Source of the DNA: Taudactylus pleione
Taxonomy: Eukaryota > Chordata > Amphibia > Anura > Myobatrachidae
Length of the DNA: 64,000 nt
Direction: 5' to 3'
Assembly (NCBI GenBank): GCA_031769625.1
Contig: JAUIMM010000645.1
Span: forward strand, 2,212,001 to 2,276,000
Position 1 is the first letter of the stretch; each line of letters begins with the position of its first letter. This document shows, piece after piece, positions 1 through 12,200 of this stretch. The notes under the pieces were generated by a model. That model worked only from the letters and a program-made list of their open reading frames with translations. It did not search any database and was not told the DNA's origin. The position numbers and the translations under genes were made by a program.

Positions 1-751
1 CACGACCTGCTTGCTGGGTGCAGCTAAATATACCCATATCCGCTTGGAGGGATCATTGGAGAAGACCACTCAGCAAGTTAGACTCCGCGCCTTTGGTCAG
101 GTCTCGTCAACATTCGGCACTTGTGGATGAGGGGGACATACATCCAGGCCCTCATCTCTGATTCCTTCCCCAATCCGGGACCTCAGCTTTCAGCTCCTCA
201 CAAAGAGATCCTTCTGAGCAGACCGTGACACTATATATATATATAAATATGTAGAATGTAGAAGGTCAGTCAGTGAGTAACGTCTGTTGCTATTAGAAAG
301 TAGCAGTGTACCTCACTTAGCATACAGACATTAAAGATCTTCTCCACCATTAGAGACACTTGGGAGCCCCATGGGAGGTAACGGTGACAAACCTCAAAGC
401 CAGCAGATAGACGAGTCAACAAGTGCATTATGTACTGTTATATCTGGTGTAACATGAGGATTCCTGTCAGGTTTGGTGCTAATGAGCGGGAGCTGAGCGC
501 ACCTTTCCCTGCAGACACTTTCTTAGCTGTTCTAAAGAGACTGGGGAGATTCATTAATGAGGCCATCAATTATTACCTATGTGTAAGGAGCCTAATACCT
601 TCCATTCTCGGTAACTGCATGCACCACTTATACCAGGCTGCTGTCACACACCAGATCTGCCTCTAATCAATAAAAATAATGCACAAAAAAATCCCTAACC
701 TGGTAAGAAGATATCGGATAAGAAGCATTTTCCTAGGGTACAGAGCAGGTT
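1..751. other. Unrecognised sequence, no supported gene
   Basis: No open frame here resembles a known protein. A short TA run lies near 232-246. An AATAAA-like signal (tcaataaaaataat) lies near 667-680 on the plus strand, but no exon can be tied to it. The first 225 bases could be the end of a dispersed repeat, but I do not recognise the family. Confidence 0.5.
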
Positions 752-831
752 GGGTATGGAATCCCGTCGGTCGGGATGCTGCTGGTCAGATAACCGACAG
801 CGGCATCCCGGCAGTCAGGATCCCAATACCC
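752..831. repeat. Fold-back (imperfect inverted repeat) at the end of a non-autonomous element
   Basis: The arm beginning GGGTATGGAATCCC pairs imperfectly with the arm ending GGATCCCAATACCC, around a short loop near 788-795. The sequence right after it (832-931) has the CCTAACCCTAACCCT-rich composition also seen in the 502-bp elements inside the large satellite, so I read this as the left terminal structure of a related non-autonomous DNA element. Confidence 0.6.
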
Positions 832-914
832 TTTGATAACTAAGGTAAGACCAACCCTTACCCCTAACCCTCCCTCCGGGTGCCTAACCCTAACCCTCAC
901 TCCCCGATGCCTAA

Positions 915-931
915 CTATAATCTCCCTTCTT
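915..931. repeat. L1 target-site duplication, left copy
   Basis: CTATAATCTCCCTTCTT lies immediately before the poly-T tract (the L1 poly-A on the minus strand). It matches 7282-7298 (CTATAACCTCCCTTCTT) with one difference in 17 positions. Confidence 0.85.
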
Positions 932-946
932 TTTTTTTTTTTTTTT

Positions 947-1063
947 AAATTGAGTAAATTTTTATTGGTTTATAGAAATAAATTAACAAATAACCAAACA
1001 AAATAAATCATAAACAATATATAATAAAAAATAAAAATAATAATAACATATATATATACATAT

Positions 1064-1108
<45 letters not shown>

Positions 1109-1224
1109 TACATAATCAAATAACAGTATCTGGAATATAAAACCTAGATCTACAAACTGCATCCCAGATCCATTGCTTATAAAAAATATAATATTAATGT
1201 GTATACCAAAACAATAAACATAGA

Positions 1225-1271
<47 letters not shown>

Positions 1272-1278
1272 CATACAC

Positions 1279-1317
<39 letters not shown>

Positions 1318-1511
1318 CACATAAAACATAAAAAAAATAATAAAAAAAAAATATATATATCACACTATACAAATATTGGAATATTGTCAAAAATAACACC
1401 TGAAAAATTGGCAAAATCAACTAGATCCCAATAAATTCTCAATTTATCACACAGCACATTACCTCCAACAAAGTAATAATCTACCTCATTATCCTAACAA
1501 TAATATAACGG
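947..1511 (-). other. L1 3' untranslated region, microsatellite-rich
   Basis: This lies between the end of ORF2 and the poly-A tract. It contains a CA run (about 1065-1107), a TA run (about 1228-1265), and another TATA/ACAC mixed run (about 1285-1320). The long open frame that can be drawn here is only the reading of those simple repeats. Confidence 0.7.
1065..1330. repeat. (CA)n and (TA)n microsatellites
   Basis: Uninterrupted CA dinucleotides at about 1065-1107, TA dinucleotides at about 1228-1265, and a mixed TA/CA tract to about 1320. They sit in the L1 3' region and are likely length-variable. Confidence 0.95.
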
Positions 1512-4500
1512 TCAATCATTAGGCAATGCACGGGCATAACAGGATTTAAGCCAACTGCTCCAGATACGTTCATACTTCTTCTCAGCTTTGCGACAAATAA
1601 ACACATGTTTTTCATGTTCAACAGTGGTACGGACCAAGGACAGCCAAGCATTATAATCTGGTCCTGTAGGAGCCATCCACGACCGAGCCACACATACCTT
1701 AGCTAGTGTACACATATTGACAATGTATTGTTTAAGATATCTGTCCACTACCTCATCGTCCATAGAGCCTAAACAGCACGTCAATGGCGTAGCTAAAGTG
1801 GGAGCAATACCTGTATTGGACAAAACTCTCAGAACCTTATTCCAAAAAGTGCTAACCACCGGACAATCCCATAGAAGGTGCCAGAAAGTACCGCTACTAA
1901 TTTTACACTTAGGGCATATGTCAGATGCTCTCCCCCAAAATATTAGCAAACGAACAGGAGTTAAATAGGTTCGGTGTAGAATAAACAGTTGAATCTATTG
2001 AAATCTTATAGAAGTCGTGGAAATACGAGGAGCTTCTAGAGCATTATCCCATTCCGTATCACTTATAAGGCCAATATCTCTCTCCCACTTTGATCTAAGA
2101 TGTGGTAAACTATCCTTATGATAAGAAGACAATATATAGGAGTATAAGTAAGAAAGCGTCTTCCGGGGACCTAAAGATAAAAGGAATGACTTCAATGGGG
2201 ATATTTGAATTAGAGGAGGGCCATCTGAAAATTGAGCCGAGAGAGCATGCCATAATTGTAAATATCTATAGAAATATGATTGAGGGAGATGATGAGCTTC
2301 TTGGAGTTGTGCAAAAGTTTTAAGAATTGAAGTGTCATATAAATGACCCAGTGTAGTTACACCGTCAGAACCCCATGTCACGTCAAGCTGTAAAGAGGCC
2401 AGTTCAGGTAATATACGATAACTGCATAGAGAAGTGTCTGGATCTAATCCCGTAAACTGTAGAATACTAGATACCAATTTCCATATCTTAATAGCTTGCA
2501 TCAACAGGGGAGGGCCTTTCTGTATAATTCTACCCGCAAGCAAGGCCTGTAATGGTGTAAAGTTAGGGAAAATCTGAGAAACCAACAAAACGTGCAGGGC
2601 ATTAGGGGAGTCATCTTGAAGCCATAACCGTATATGTGCCATCTGCGCCGCATAATAATAAAATTTGAAATTTGGAAGAGCCAAACCTCCCCCAGACCTA
2701 GATCGGGTCAGAGCTGCCAATTGAATATGTGGTCGACGATTCATCCAGACCAATGAAGAAAGAAGACTATTCAAACGCCTAAACAATGTATCTGTAATAA
2801 AAACAGGAGAATGCTGCAAAACGTACACAAATTTTGGCTGCACTACCATCTTTATTAAGTTAATTCTACCAGTAACGGTAAGAGGGAGCCGCCGCCAGGA
2901 CTGAAGTTTGCCCTTTAAGTAGACAAACAGGGGCTCAACATTCAATACTATATAGTCCTTTGGGGGAATTAGTTATCCAGATACCTAAATATTTAAATTT
3001 ATTTACCCAACAGAGAGGGAGAGTGACAATGGGAACAGTCAGATACAACCCCCTAAGAGGAAGGATAGATGATTTGTCCCAGTTTATCTTAACACCAGAA
3101 AAAATTCCAAATTGTTCTATGACTTGAAGGCATAGCTGTTACATAATCAGACAAAAAAAAGTAATAAATCATCTGCATATAAGGAAACTTTGTCCATTCT
3201 ATTACCCAATTGTAGACCTATAATATCAGGGTGAGAACGTATAATACAGGCTAACGGCTCAATAGTCAATGCAAACAGGGTTGGGGACAAGGGGCAACCC
3301 TGTCTTGTGCCCCGAGACAGGGGGAAGGAAGGGGAGATAAACCCATTCACTGACACCCTGGCAGTAGGGTTCGCATACATAAGCTTTACCCATTTCAAGA
3401 ACACTGGCCCAAACCCAAAACATAACATGACCTCCCACAGAAAGGGCCACTCCACAGAGTCAAATGCTTTTGCAGCATCTAATGACACAATAACAGAAGA
3501 CGATTCATCGCCATGGGAGGCCTGTAAGTGAGTGTGCAGCCTTCAAATGTTCTCCGACGTCGACTTGCCTGGCATAAATCCTGATTGGTCTGGGTGAACA
3601 ATCGAAGTAATAACCGTGTTTAGCCGAATAGAAAGGATCTTAGCCAAAATTTTGGCATCTGTGGGAATTAGAGAAATTGGCCTATAGAAATGAGGGTATC
3701 TAGGGTCCTTCCCGGGTTTAGGGAGCACAACAATTATGGCTTCAGACATAGATGGAGAGAACAAATTCTCTTCATAGAGCCCATTAAACAGATCTAAAAG
3801 TCTTGGAACAAAGATACGAGCATGTTTTTTATATATCTCTATGGGAATCCCATCAGATCCGGGTGCCTTGTTACCAGGAAAGGAACTAATCGCAGCATCT
3901 ACCTCCTCCAGGGTCAACAGGGCATCTAAATACGCCCGAACCTCGGATGACAATTTTGGAAGCCTAGCAGAAGCAACATATAATGACAAAGCATTCACGT
4001 CCTCAGTCAACTGTGTTTGATATAAGTTTTTATAAAATAAACTAAAAACCTCTGGAATATCTTGTGTAGATGTGACCATAGAACCCTCAGGCCCAATTAG
4101 TTCAGAGACAACAGCAGAAGGACGATCAGCTTGAACCAAGTGTGCCAAAAAACTACCAGTTCTGTCAGCCTGCATATAATATAAATGAGAACGGAATAAC
4201 AGTCTACGGTTCATTCTATCTGTCAAATGATCAGTCCACTCTGTCTGTGCAGTCAACCATTTTAAACGTGAAGATTCCAACCTGTCCCCCAAGTAATCCA
4301 ACTCAAGATTTCTACAGGCCATCTCCAAAACACGTTCTTTTTCCCTATAAAATGTTTTTAATTCTGCTACCCTTTTGATCAGAGACCCACGTAAATAGGC
4401 CTTGAAGGCATCCCAAACATTAGCTACAGAGGCAGATCCCACATTGTCAGTGAAATAGCCATCCCACATAACTTCCAGCTCTGAACCTGCACCCATTTGA

Positions 4501-5282
4501 AGAAGCCAAGAGGGGTGTAGTTTCCATAAACGGAGACCTCTAGGACTACACATATTCAATTGTACTAGAAGTGGGGAGTGATCTGAGATTCCTCTGGCTT
4601 TATATTCAATGTTAGTTATATTAGGTACAATAGATGGGGACACCAGGGCCAAATCCAATCTAGAGAAAGAGTGATGCGCGGAGGAAAAACAGGAGAATTG
4701 TTGTACTCCAGGGTGTTTAACTCGCCACGCATCAACCCATCCCAAGTCAGTTACAAACTTAGCAAAGCCCTCACCGCCTTTAGAAAGAGAACTTGAAGAC
4801 TCATGCCACTTATCCATAGACTGGTCCATTATATTATTGAAGTCTCCCAAACAGAGCACTGGCGTATCTGGAGAACGGGCCACAAATTCTGCAGCTTTTT
4901 TTAAAACGTCATATGAAAAAGGAGGGGGGATGTACACTGCTAACAATAAAATGGGCTTAGAATACAGTACACAATCCAGAAACACATATCTGCCATAAGG
5001 GTCAGTTTGGACCGCAGTAAAAGAAAAAGGGACAGATTTATTAATAAGAATGGAGACACCCCTGGACGATGAAGTATGCGAGGAGTGATAAGCCCATCCC
5101 ACCCATGGTCTTTTTAGAGCTAGTACCTTACTCTCAACCAAATGCGTCTCCATTAGACAAGAAATATCAGGGCCATATTGCTTAATCATTTTAAAGACCA
5201 AAGAGCGCTTTAAACGATCATTAACCCCCGGACATTCCATGTGAAAAGTTTCACCATTGTAATACATTGAACTATAAAGCAT
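1512..5282 (-). pseudogene. L1 ORF2 (endonuclease-reverse transcriptase), disrupted
   Basis: ORF2 nicks DNA and reverse transcribes L1 RNA. I place the start at the ATG at 5280-5282, just before the conserved block CPGVNDRLKRSLVFKMIKQY. This gives about 1257 codons, a normal L1 ORF2 length. The N-terminal endonuclease shows METHL, GDFNN, SRLDLALVS and ISDHSPLL motifs. The reverse transcriptase shows GSDGIPIEIYK, LPKPGKDP, SLDAAKAFDSVEW, RGTRQGCPLSP and the catalytic YADD at 3168-3179. A Cys-His knuckle (CPKC...H...C, about 1866-1916) marks the C-terminus. Damage: an in-frame TGA at 3543-3545 (probably CGA to TGA), at least three frameshifts between about 2950 and 3150 (one in the T run right after YADD), and an in-frame TAG at 1995-1997. 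Identification is secure and the protein is dead. Confidence 0.95.
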
Positions 5283-5757
5283 AATTGAAGTTACCTTAAA
5301 AATAGTGTGGTAAAGAAAAAATAAAAAAAAACATTTGTAAGAAAAAGACTGGACAACCCATCCAAAACCACCCCCCACCCTGTATACCCACCCGAACTTA
5401 GGCATACTTAAACCCAAAACTAAACTACACTAAAACCCACAGGATACAACTACTCAATCCTTATAGGTGTAAAAGGCACTGGAATAAAAATAACCACCAA
5501 TGCAACGGAACTCTCAGGCCATATTTTGACCGAACTATCAACATAAACAACAAAAGAAAAAGGAAAACCCTACCAGAGAAAAAAAATAAATAAATATACC
5601 CAGTAAGGGGAGCGGGACATAGAACAATATCCAACCAATATCACAACATAAATACTATTATAGAAATAAAATATTGGAATATCAGAAAAAGGCCTATTTA
5701 ATGTCGTTATGACACTAGCAATTTCTGGCCATAAACAAATATAATCAGCAAATGCAA

Positions 5758-6676
5758 TCAGTACAGTAATTCCGGTGCCATTTGCCTGTTCCCAGGAGAT
5801 CTCTGGTCCAGCCACACCGCAGCCTCCCGTGGTGTAGAGAAAAATTTTGACTCTCCATCCGCTACCACTCGCAACTTAGAAGGAAAAATCATAGCGTACT
5901 GAAGATTTAAATCCTGGAGACGACACTTTATTGGAAGGAATTTAGCTCTGTCTTTTTGGACATCCATTGCGAAATCAGGAAACATAGAAATTTTCACACC
6001 GTTGCGTTCCAGTGGCCCTTTAACTCGAGCCAATCAAAGCACAGTATCACGGTCCTGGTAATGAAGAAATTTGGCTATAAATGTGCGCGGTGGAGCGCCA
6101 GGCGGCAGGGGACGGGTAGGGATCCGATGCGCTCTCTCCACAGCAAATTGGTTTGTAAATGAGTCTCTGCCATATGTATCCCCCAACCACTTCTCAAGGA
6201 ATGTTTCAGGTGAAGACCCCTCCTCACTCTCCGGGAGACCAACGAACCGCACGTTGTTGCGGCGCAGTCTGCCCTCCATGTCGGAAATTTTATGCTGCAT
6301 TGCGGACATTTGGGATGTCAGGGAGGCCACTTCAGCCTGTAGTGGGGTCTGGGAATCTTCCAGATTAGATAGACGTGTTTCTGCCTCCCCGACTCTTTCG
6401 CGGACCTGCTGGAGACCTTGATGAAGAGAAGATATATCGGATTGAACTTTCTCAATCTTATCTGCCAATTTAGTCTCGCAGGAGGTAACTGCTTCCAGGA
6501 CTTGTTGCAGCGTAACTTCTGGTGATGAATCTGACCCAGATGCAGCAGGGGGAGGTGGGGGTCACAGACTTGAATGTACCCTGGGGATCACAACACACTG
6601 GGGGCACAGGAGTGGAGGAACGGGCAAAGCGTTCCAGTTTTGCAGCAGCAGCAGCAGCATGACCTGTTTTCCCCAT
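5758..6676 (-). pseudogene. L1 ORF1 (RNA-binding chaperone), disrupted
   Basis: ORF1p coats L1 RNA. It starts with an ATG at 6674-6676 (MGKTGHAAAAAAKLERF, with an alanine run encoded by GCA repeats). A heptad-rich coiled coil follows (about 6250-6490, DKIEKVQSDISSLHQGLQQVRERV). The RNA-recognition block RRNNVRFVGLPE is typical of L1 ORF1p. A C-terminal domain ends with WLDQRSPGNRQ. Total length is about 306 codons, as expected. Two lesions are visible. One is a one-base frameshift in the C-rich stretch near 6541-6570, between the N-terminus and the coiled coil. The other is an in-frame TGA at 6034-6036. The spacer to ORF2 is about 475 bp, long for an L1. Confidence 0.9.
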
Positions 6677-7281
6677 AGTATTAATATAATGTAGGAGAAT
6701 AATGTAGGAGACAAGTTATAATATATAAATGCACAGGTAGTGACACAGCAGCAGCAACAGGCAGAGATCCCTCCAAACTTAGAAATCACTCACAGGAAGA
6801 GAAGTGTTGCTGAGTCCCACAGTTGCAAAGTTGAGCTGACAATTCTTCACACAGAGCAGGGAGAAATAGTGATGTCTGGCAGAACTCCGGCAGTATCAGA
6901 CACAGAGATAACCTCCCTGACCCTGACTCTAAACACAAGCCAGGCAGGAGAAGCAGACCAGAAGCTCCCAGCAAAGCCCCCTTGTCAGGCACAGACAGGC
7001 TGCATAATACAGAAACCAACAGGAAAGGAGAGGCCTGGGTGCAGCTCTGGAATCACAGGATCTGGAGACAGGCAGGCCCAGGGAATGCAATGGAGGCCCT
7101 CAAGAGCCACTCTCCTCACTCCACACAGCTCCAACCAAGTCAGCAGGTTCCTGGCAAGGTATGTGAGAGACAGCAGGGTAGAAATGTTGATATAGGGGTC
7201 TCAGGAGGAGTAAGCAGGATTATCAGCCGGAGAGCTCAGAGTCCCAGAGTTCTACACTATTGCTGCCGTGGCCATGCCCCC
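6677..7281 (-). other. L1 5' untranslated region / internal promoter region
   Basis: About 600 bp between the 5' end of the LINE (GGGGGGCATGGCC on the minus strand) and the ORF1 start. L1 internal promoters lie in this region by family knowledge; no specific site can be singled out by eye. It includes a CAG-rich stretch at 6746-6762. Confidence 0.6.
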
Positions 7282-7298
7282 CTATAACCTCCCTTCTT
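7282..7298. repeat. L1 target-site duplication, right copy
   Basis: CTATAACCTCCCTTCTT directly follows the L1 5' end and pairs with 915-931. The reading of the host element (AATGCCTAACCC) resumes after it. Confidence 0.85.
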
Positions 7299-7366
7299 AA
7301 TGCCTAACCCTAACCTCACCCGTTGATCCCTAACCCTAACCTCCCCCGTTGATGCCTAACTCTGGG

Positions 7367-7675
7367 GAGCCTGCGACTAGGTGAAATCACTGGCACTGTG
7401 ACGGACAAAGGAAAGCGAGTGTGCTATGAAAAGACGACAGAATGTCAACATGGGCTTTAGGTCAACAACGAAAAATGTTCCCGCTAGAACAACATGCAGG
7501 GCACCGTGCTCACTCACAGACCGCAGTGTCCCGTGGGTGGGAATAGGGGTGTAGCACATGCGCAGTGTTCACTCTAGCTCCAGCGGCAGGCAAGGCACCG
7601 GAGCTAGAGAGGACACCTTAGGGCGCGGGCGTGTCTGAAAAGGGGGCGTGGCCATTGAAAAGGGGGAGTGTCTAT
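7367..7675. other. Unrecognised spacer
   Basis: No supported gene. It holds two imperfect repeats of a GAAAAGGGGG(C/A)GTG motif (about 7636-7672) just outside the adjoining inverted-repeat element, which may be its eroded flank. Confidence 0.4.
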
Positions 7676-8063
7676 AAGACACGTACCCTTTTCGTCACTC
7701 TTGGGGGCCTGCCCGGCACTTACGGACATGCCGGGCAGCCCCCAAGCGCTGCAGACTGGGAGAATAGATGACGGGCGCATGCGCCCGGCGTCTATTCTCC
7801 GGCGGTGACCGGGTCACCACACACTTCTCCACCGGCAGAACACTGCAACCCGCGGGTGAAGACGGCACCCGCAGGCTGTCAGGGCATGGTGCTTTTTGCC
7901 CTCCAGAAGGAGAGTAGGGCGCCGTGACCCAATAAAACAGCCTAGCAGGAACGCTACATGCGCACAGCATCTATTCACAGAGAGCTGAGAGCTTGGGGGC
8001 AGCCCAGCATGTCCGTAAGGGCCGAGATACCCCCCCAAGAGTGATTAAAAGGGGGCGTGTCTT
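7676..8063. mobile_element. 388-bp non-autonomous element with ~73-bp terminal inverted repeats
   Basis: The left end AAGACACGTACCCTTTT and the reverse complement of the right end AAGACACGCCCCCTTTT match, and the match continues inward. Both carry a CACTCTTGGGGG block, a CTTACGGACATGC core and GCCCCCAAGC. The arms run about 7676-7748 and 7990-8063. There is no coding potential. No convincing target duplication is seen. The right arm touches the first, diverged monomers of the 52-bp satellite. Confidence 0.75.
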
Positions 8064-9240
8064 AAAGATGCAGATAGCAGAAGTATTATAAGGAGGACAC
8101 TGAGATATAACACTACAGAGATGCAGACAGCGAGAGTATATTAGGAGGATACTGAGATAAAACATTACAGAGATGCAGACAGCGAGAGTATATTAGGAGG
8201 ATACTGAGATATAACACTACAGAGATGCAGACAGAGGGAGTATATTAGGAGGATACTGAGATAAAACATTACAGAGATGCAGACAGCGAGAGTATATTAG
8301 GAGGATACTGAGATATAACACTACAGAGATGCAGACAGAGGGAGTATATTAGGAGGATACTGAGATATAACACTACAGAGATGCAGACAGCGGGAGTATA
8401 TTAGGAGGATACTGACATATAACACTACAGAGATGCAGACAGAGGGAGTATATTAGGAGGATACTGAGATATAACATTACAGAGATGCAGACAGAGGGAG
8501 TATATTAGGAGGATACTGAGATATAACACTACAGAGATGCAGACAGAGGGAGTATATTAGGAGGATACTGAGATATAACACTACAGAGATGCAGACAGAG
8601 GGAGTATATTAGGAGGACACTGAGATATAACACTACAGAGATGCAGACAGCGAGAGTATATTAGGAGGATACTGAGATATAACACTACAGAGATGCAGAC
8701 AGCGAGAGTACATTAGGAGGATACTGAGATATAACACTACAGAGATGCAGACAGCGAGAGTATATTAGGAGGATACTGAGATATAACACTACAGAGATGC
8801 AGACAGAGGGAGTATATTAGGAGGATACTGAGATATAACACTACAGAGATGCAGACAGCGGGAGTATATTAGGAGGATACTGAGATATAACACTACAGAG
8901 ATGCAGACAGAGGGAGTATATTAGGAGGATACTGAGATATAACATTACAGAGATGCAGACAGAGGGAGTATATTAGGAGGATACTGAGATATAACACTAG
9001 AGATGCAGACAGAGGGAGTATATTAGGAGGATACTGAGATATAACATTACAGAGATGCAGACAGAGGGAGTATATTAGGAGGATACTGAGATATAACACT
9101 ACAGAGATGCAGACAGAGGGAGTATGTTAGGAGGATACTGAGATATAACACTACAGAGATGCAGACAGCGAGAGTATATTAGGAGGACACTGAGATATAA
9201 CACTACAGAGATGCAGACAGCGAGAGTATATTAGGAGGAC

Positions 9241-12200
9241 ACTAAGATATAACACTACAGAGATGCAGACAGCGGGAGTATATTAGGAGGACACTGAGAT
9301 ATAACATTACAGAGATGCAGACAGAGGGAGTATATTAGGAGCATACTGAGATATAACACTACAGAGATGCAGACAGAGGGAGTATATTAGGAGCATACTG
9401 AGATATAACACTACAGAGATGCAGACAGAGGGAGTATATTAGGAGGATACTGAGATATAACATTACAGAGATGCAGACAGAGGGAGTATATTAGGAGGAT
9501 ACTGAGATATAACACTACAGAGATGCAGACAGAGGGAGTATATTAGGAGGATACTGAGATATAACACTACAGAGATGCAGACAGCGAGAGTATATTAGGA
9601 GGATACTGAGATATAACATTACAGAGATGCAGACAGAGGGAGTATATTAGGAGGACACTGATATATAACATTACAGAGATGCAGACAGAGGGAGTATATT
9701 AGTAGGATACTGAGATATAACACTACAGAGATGCAGTCAGCGGGAGTATATTAGGAGGATACTGAGATATAACACTACAGAGATGCAGACAGAGGGAGTA
9801 TATTAGGAGGACACTGAGATATAACACTACAGAGATGCAGACAGAGGGAGTATATTAGGAGGATACTGAGATTTAACATTACAGAGAGGCAGACAGAGGG
9901 AGTATATTAGGAGGATACTGAGATTTAACATTACAGAGATGCAGACAGAGGGAGTATATTAGGAGGATACTGAGATATAACACTACAGAGATGCAGACAG
10001 AGGGAGTATATTAGGAGGACACTGAGATATAACATTACAGAGATGCAGTCAGCGGGAGTATATTAGGTGGATACTGAGATATAACATTACAGAGATGCAG
10101 ACAGAGGGAGAATATTAGGAGGATACTGAGATATAACACTACAGAGATGCAGACAGAGGGAGTATATTAGGAGGATACTGAGATATAACACTACAGAGAT
10201 GCAGACAGAGGGAGTATATTAGGAGGATACTGAGATATAACACTACAGAGATGCAGACAGAGGGAGTATATTAGGAGGATATTGAGATATAACATTACAG
10301 AGATGCAGACAGCGGGAGCATATTAGGAGGATACTGAGATATAACATTACAGAGATGCAGACAGAGGGAGTATATTAGGAGGATACTGAGATATAACACT
10401 ACAGAGATGCAGACAGAGGGAGTATATTAGGAGGATACTGAGATATAACACTACAGAGATGCAGACAGAGGGAGTATATTAGGAGGATACTGAGATATAA
10501 CACTACAGAGATGCAGACAGAGGGAGTATATTAGGAGGATACTGAGATATAACACTACAGAGATGCAGACAGAGGGAGTATATTAGGAGGATACTGAGAT
10601 ATAACACTACAGAGATGCAGACAGAGGGAGTATATTAGGAGAATACTGATATATAACACTACAGAGATGCAGACAGAGGGAGTATATTAGGAGGATACTG
10701 AGATATAACATTACAGAGATGCAGACAGCGAGAGTAATTTAGGAGGATACTGAGATATAACACTACAGAGATGCAGTCAGCGGGAGTATATTAGGAGGAT
10801 ACTGAGATATAACACTACAGAGATGCAGACAGCGGGAGTATGTTAGGAGGATACTGAGATATAACATTACAGAGAGGCAGACAGAGGGAGTATATTAGGA
10901 GGACACTGAGATATAACATTACAGAGATGCAGACAGCGAGAGTATATTAGGAGGACACTGAGATATAACATTACAGAGATGCAGACAGCGAGAGTATATT
11001 AGGAGGATACTGAGATATAACACTACAGAGATGCAGACAGAGGGAGTATATTAGGAGGATACTGAGATATAACACTACAGAGATGCAGTCAGCGAGAGTA
11101 TATTAGGAGGATACTGAGATATAACACTACAGAGATGCAGACAGTGGGAGTATATTAGGAGGATACTGACATATAACACTACAGAGATGCAGACAGAGGG
11201 AGTACATTAGGAGGACACTGAGATATAACACTACAGAGATGCAGACAGCGGGAGTATATTAGGAGGATACTGAGATATAACACTACAGAGATGCAGACAG
11301 AGGGAGTATATTAGGAGGATACTGAGATATAACACTACAGAGATGCAGACAGAGGGAGTATATTAGGAGAATACTGAGATATAACATTACAGAGATGCAG
11401 ACAGAGGGAGTATATTAGGAGGATACTGAGATATAACATTACAGAGATGCAGACAGCGAGAGTAATTTAGGAGGATACTGAGATATAACACTACAGAGAT
11501 GCAGTCAGCGGGAGTATATTAGGAGGATACTGAGATATAACACTACAGAGATGCAGACAGATGGAGTATATTAGGAGGATACTGAGATATAACATTACAG
11601 AGAGGCAGACAGAGGGAGTATATTAGGAGGACACTGAGATATAACATTACAGAGATGCAGACAGCGAGAGTATATTAGGAGGACACTGAGATATAACATT
11701 ACAGAGATGCAGACAGCGGGAGTATATTAGGAGGATACTGAGATATAACACTACAGAGATGCAGACAGAGGGAGTATATTAGGAGGATACTGAGATATAA
11801 CACTACAGAGATGCAGACAGTGGGAGTATATTAGGAGGATACTGACATATAACACTACAGAGATGCAGACAGAGGGAGTACATTAGGAGGACACTGAGAT
11901 ATAACACTACAGAGATGCAGACAGAGGGAGTATATTAGGAGGACACTGACATATAACACTACAGAGATGCAGACAGCGAGAGTATATTAGGAGGACACTG
12001 AGATATAACACTACAGAGATGCAGACAGCGGGACTATATTAGGAGGATACTGAGATATAACACTACAGAGATGCAGACAGAGGGAGTATATTAGGAGGAT
12101 ACTGAGATATAACACTACAGAGATGCAGACAGCGAGAGTATATTAGGAGGATACTGAGATATAACACTACAGAGATGCAGACAGCGAGAGTATATTAGGA

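Larger units (their letters stand above)
932..7281 (-). mobile_element. L1-type LINE retrotransposon, near full length, decayed
   Basis: The minus strand carries the whole L1 layout. It has a 5' end starting GGGGGGCATGGCC near 7281, about 600 bp of 5' untranslated sequence, ORF1 (coiled coil plus RNA-binding domain), ORF2 (endonuclease, reverse transcriptase, C-terminal zinc knuckle), a 3' untranslated region and a terminal poly-A tract (plus-strand T run 932-946). A 17-bp duplication flanks it, as expected of target-primed reverse transcription. It is not truncated at the 5' end, which is unusual for LINE copies, but both ORFs contain stops and frameshifts, so it cannot move on its own. Three-hexad telomere-like target sequence flanks the site, but the duplication itself is pyrimidine-rich and ordinary. 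Confidence 0.95.
752..7366. mobile_element. Non-autonomous element with telomere-like core, split by the L1 insertion
   Basis: The left part (752-931) and right part (7282-7366) both consist of GTGCCTAACCCTAACC-style degenerate repeats and join logically once the L1 and one target-site copy are removed. A right terminus equivalent to the left fold-back is not evident near 7366, so the element is probably truncated or diverged there. The family is unnamed here. It resembles the satellite-embedded elements in composition but is not the same sequence. Confidence 0.5.

Noticed and set aside
1..225. Left edge as a retroviral or Gypsy LTR
   Set aside because: No paired terminus, primer-binding site or second LTR is visible in the window.
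430..666. 78-codon plus-strand frame as a gene
   Set aside because: No recognisable domain, splice context or codon signal; its length is within chance expectation.
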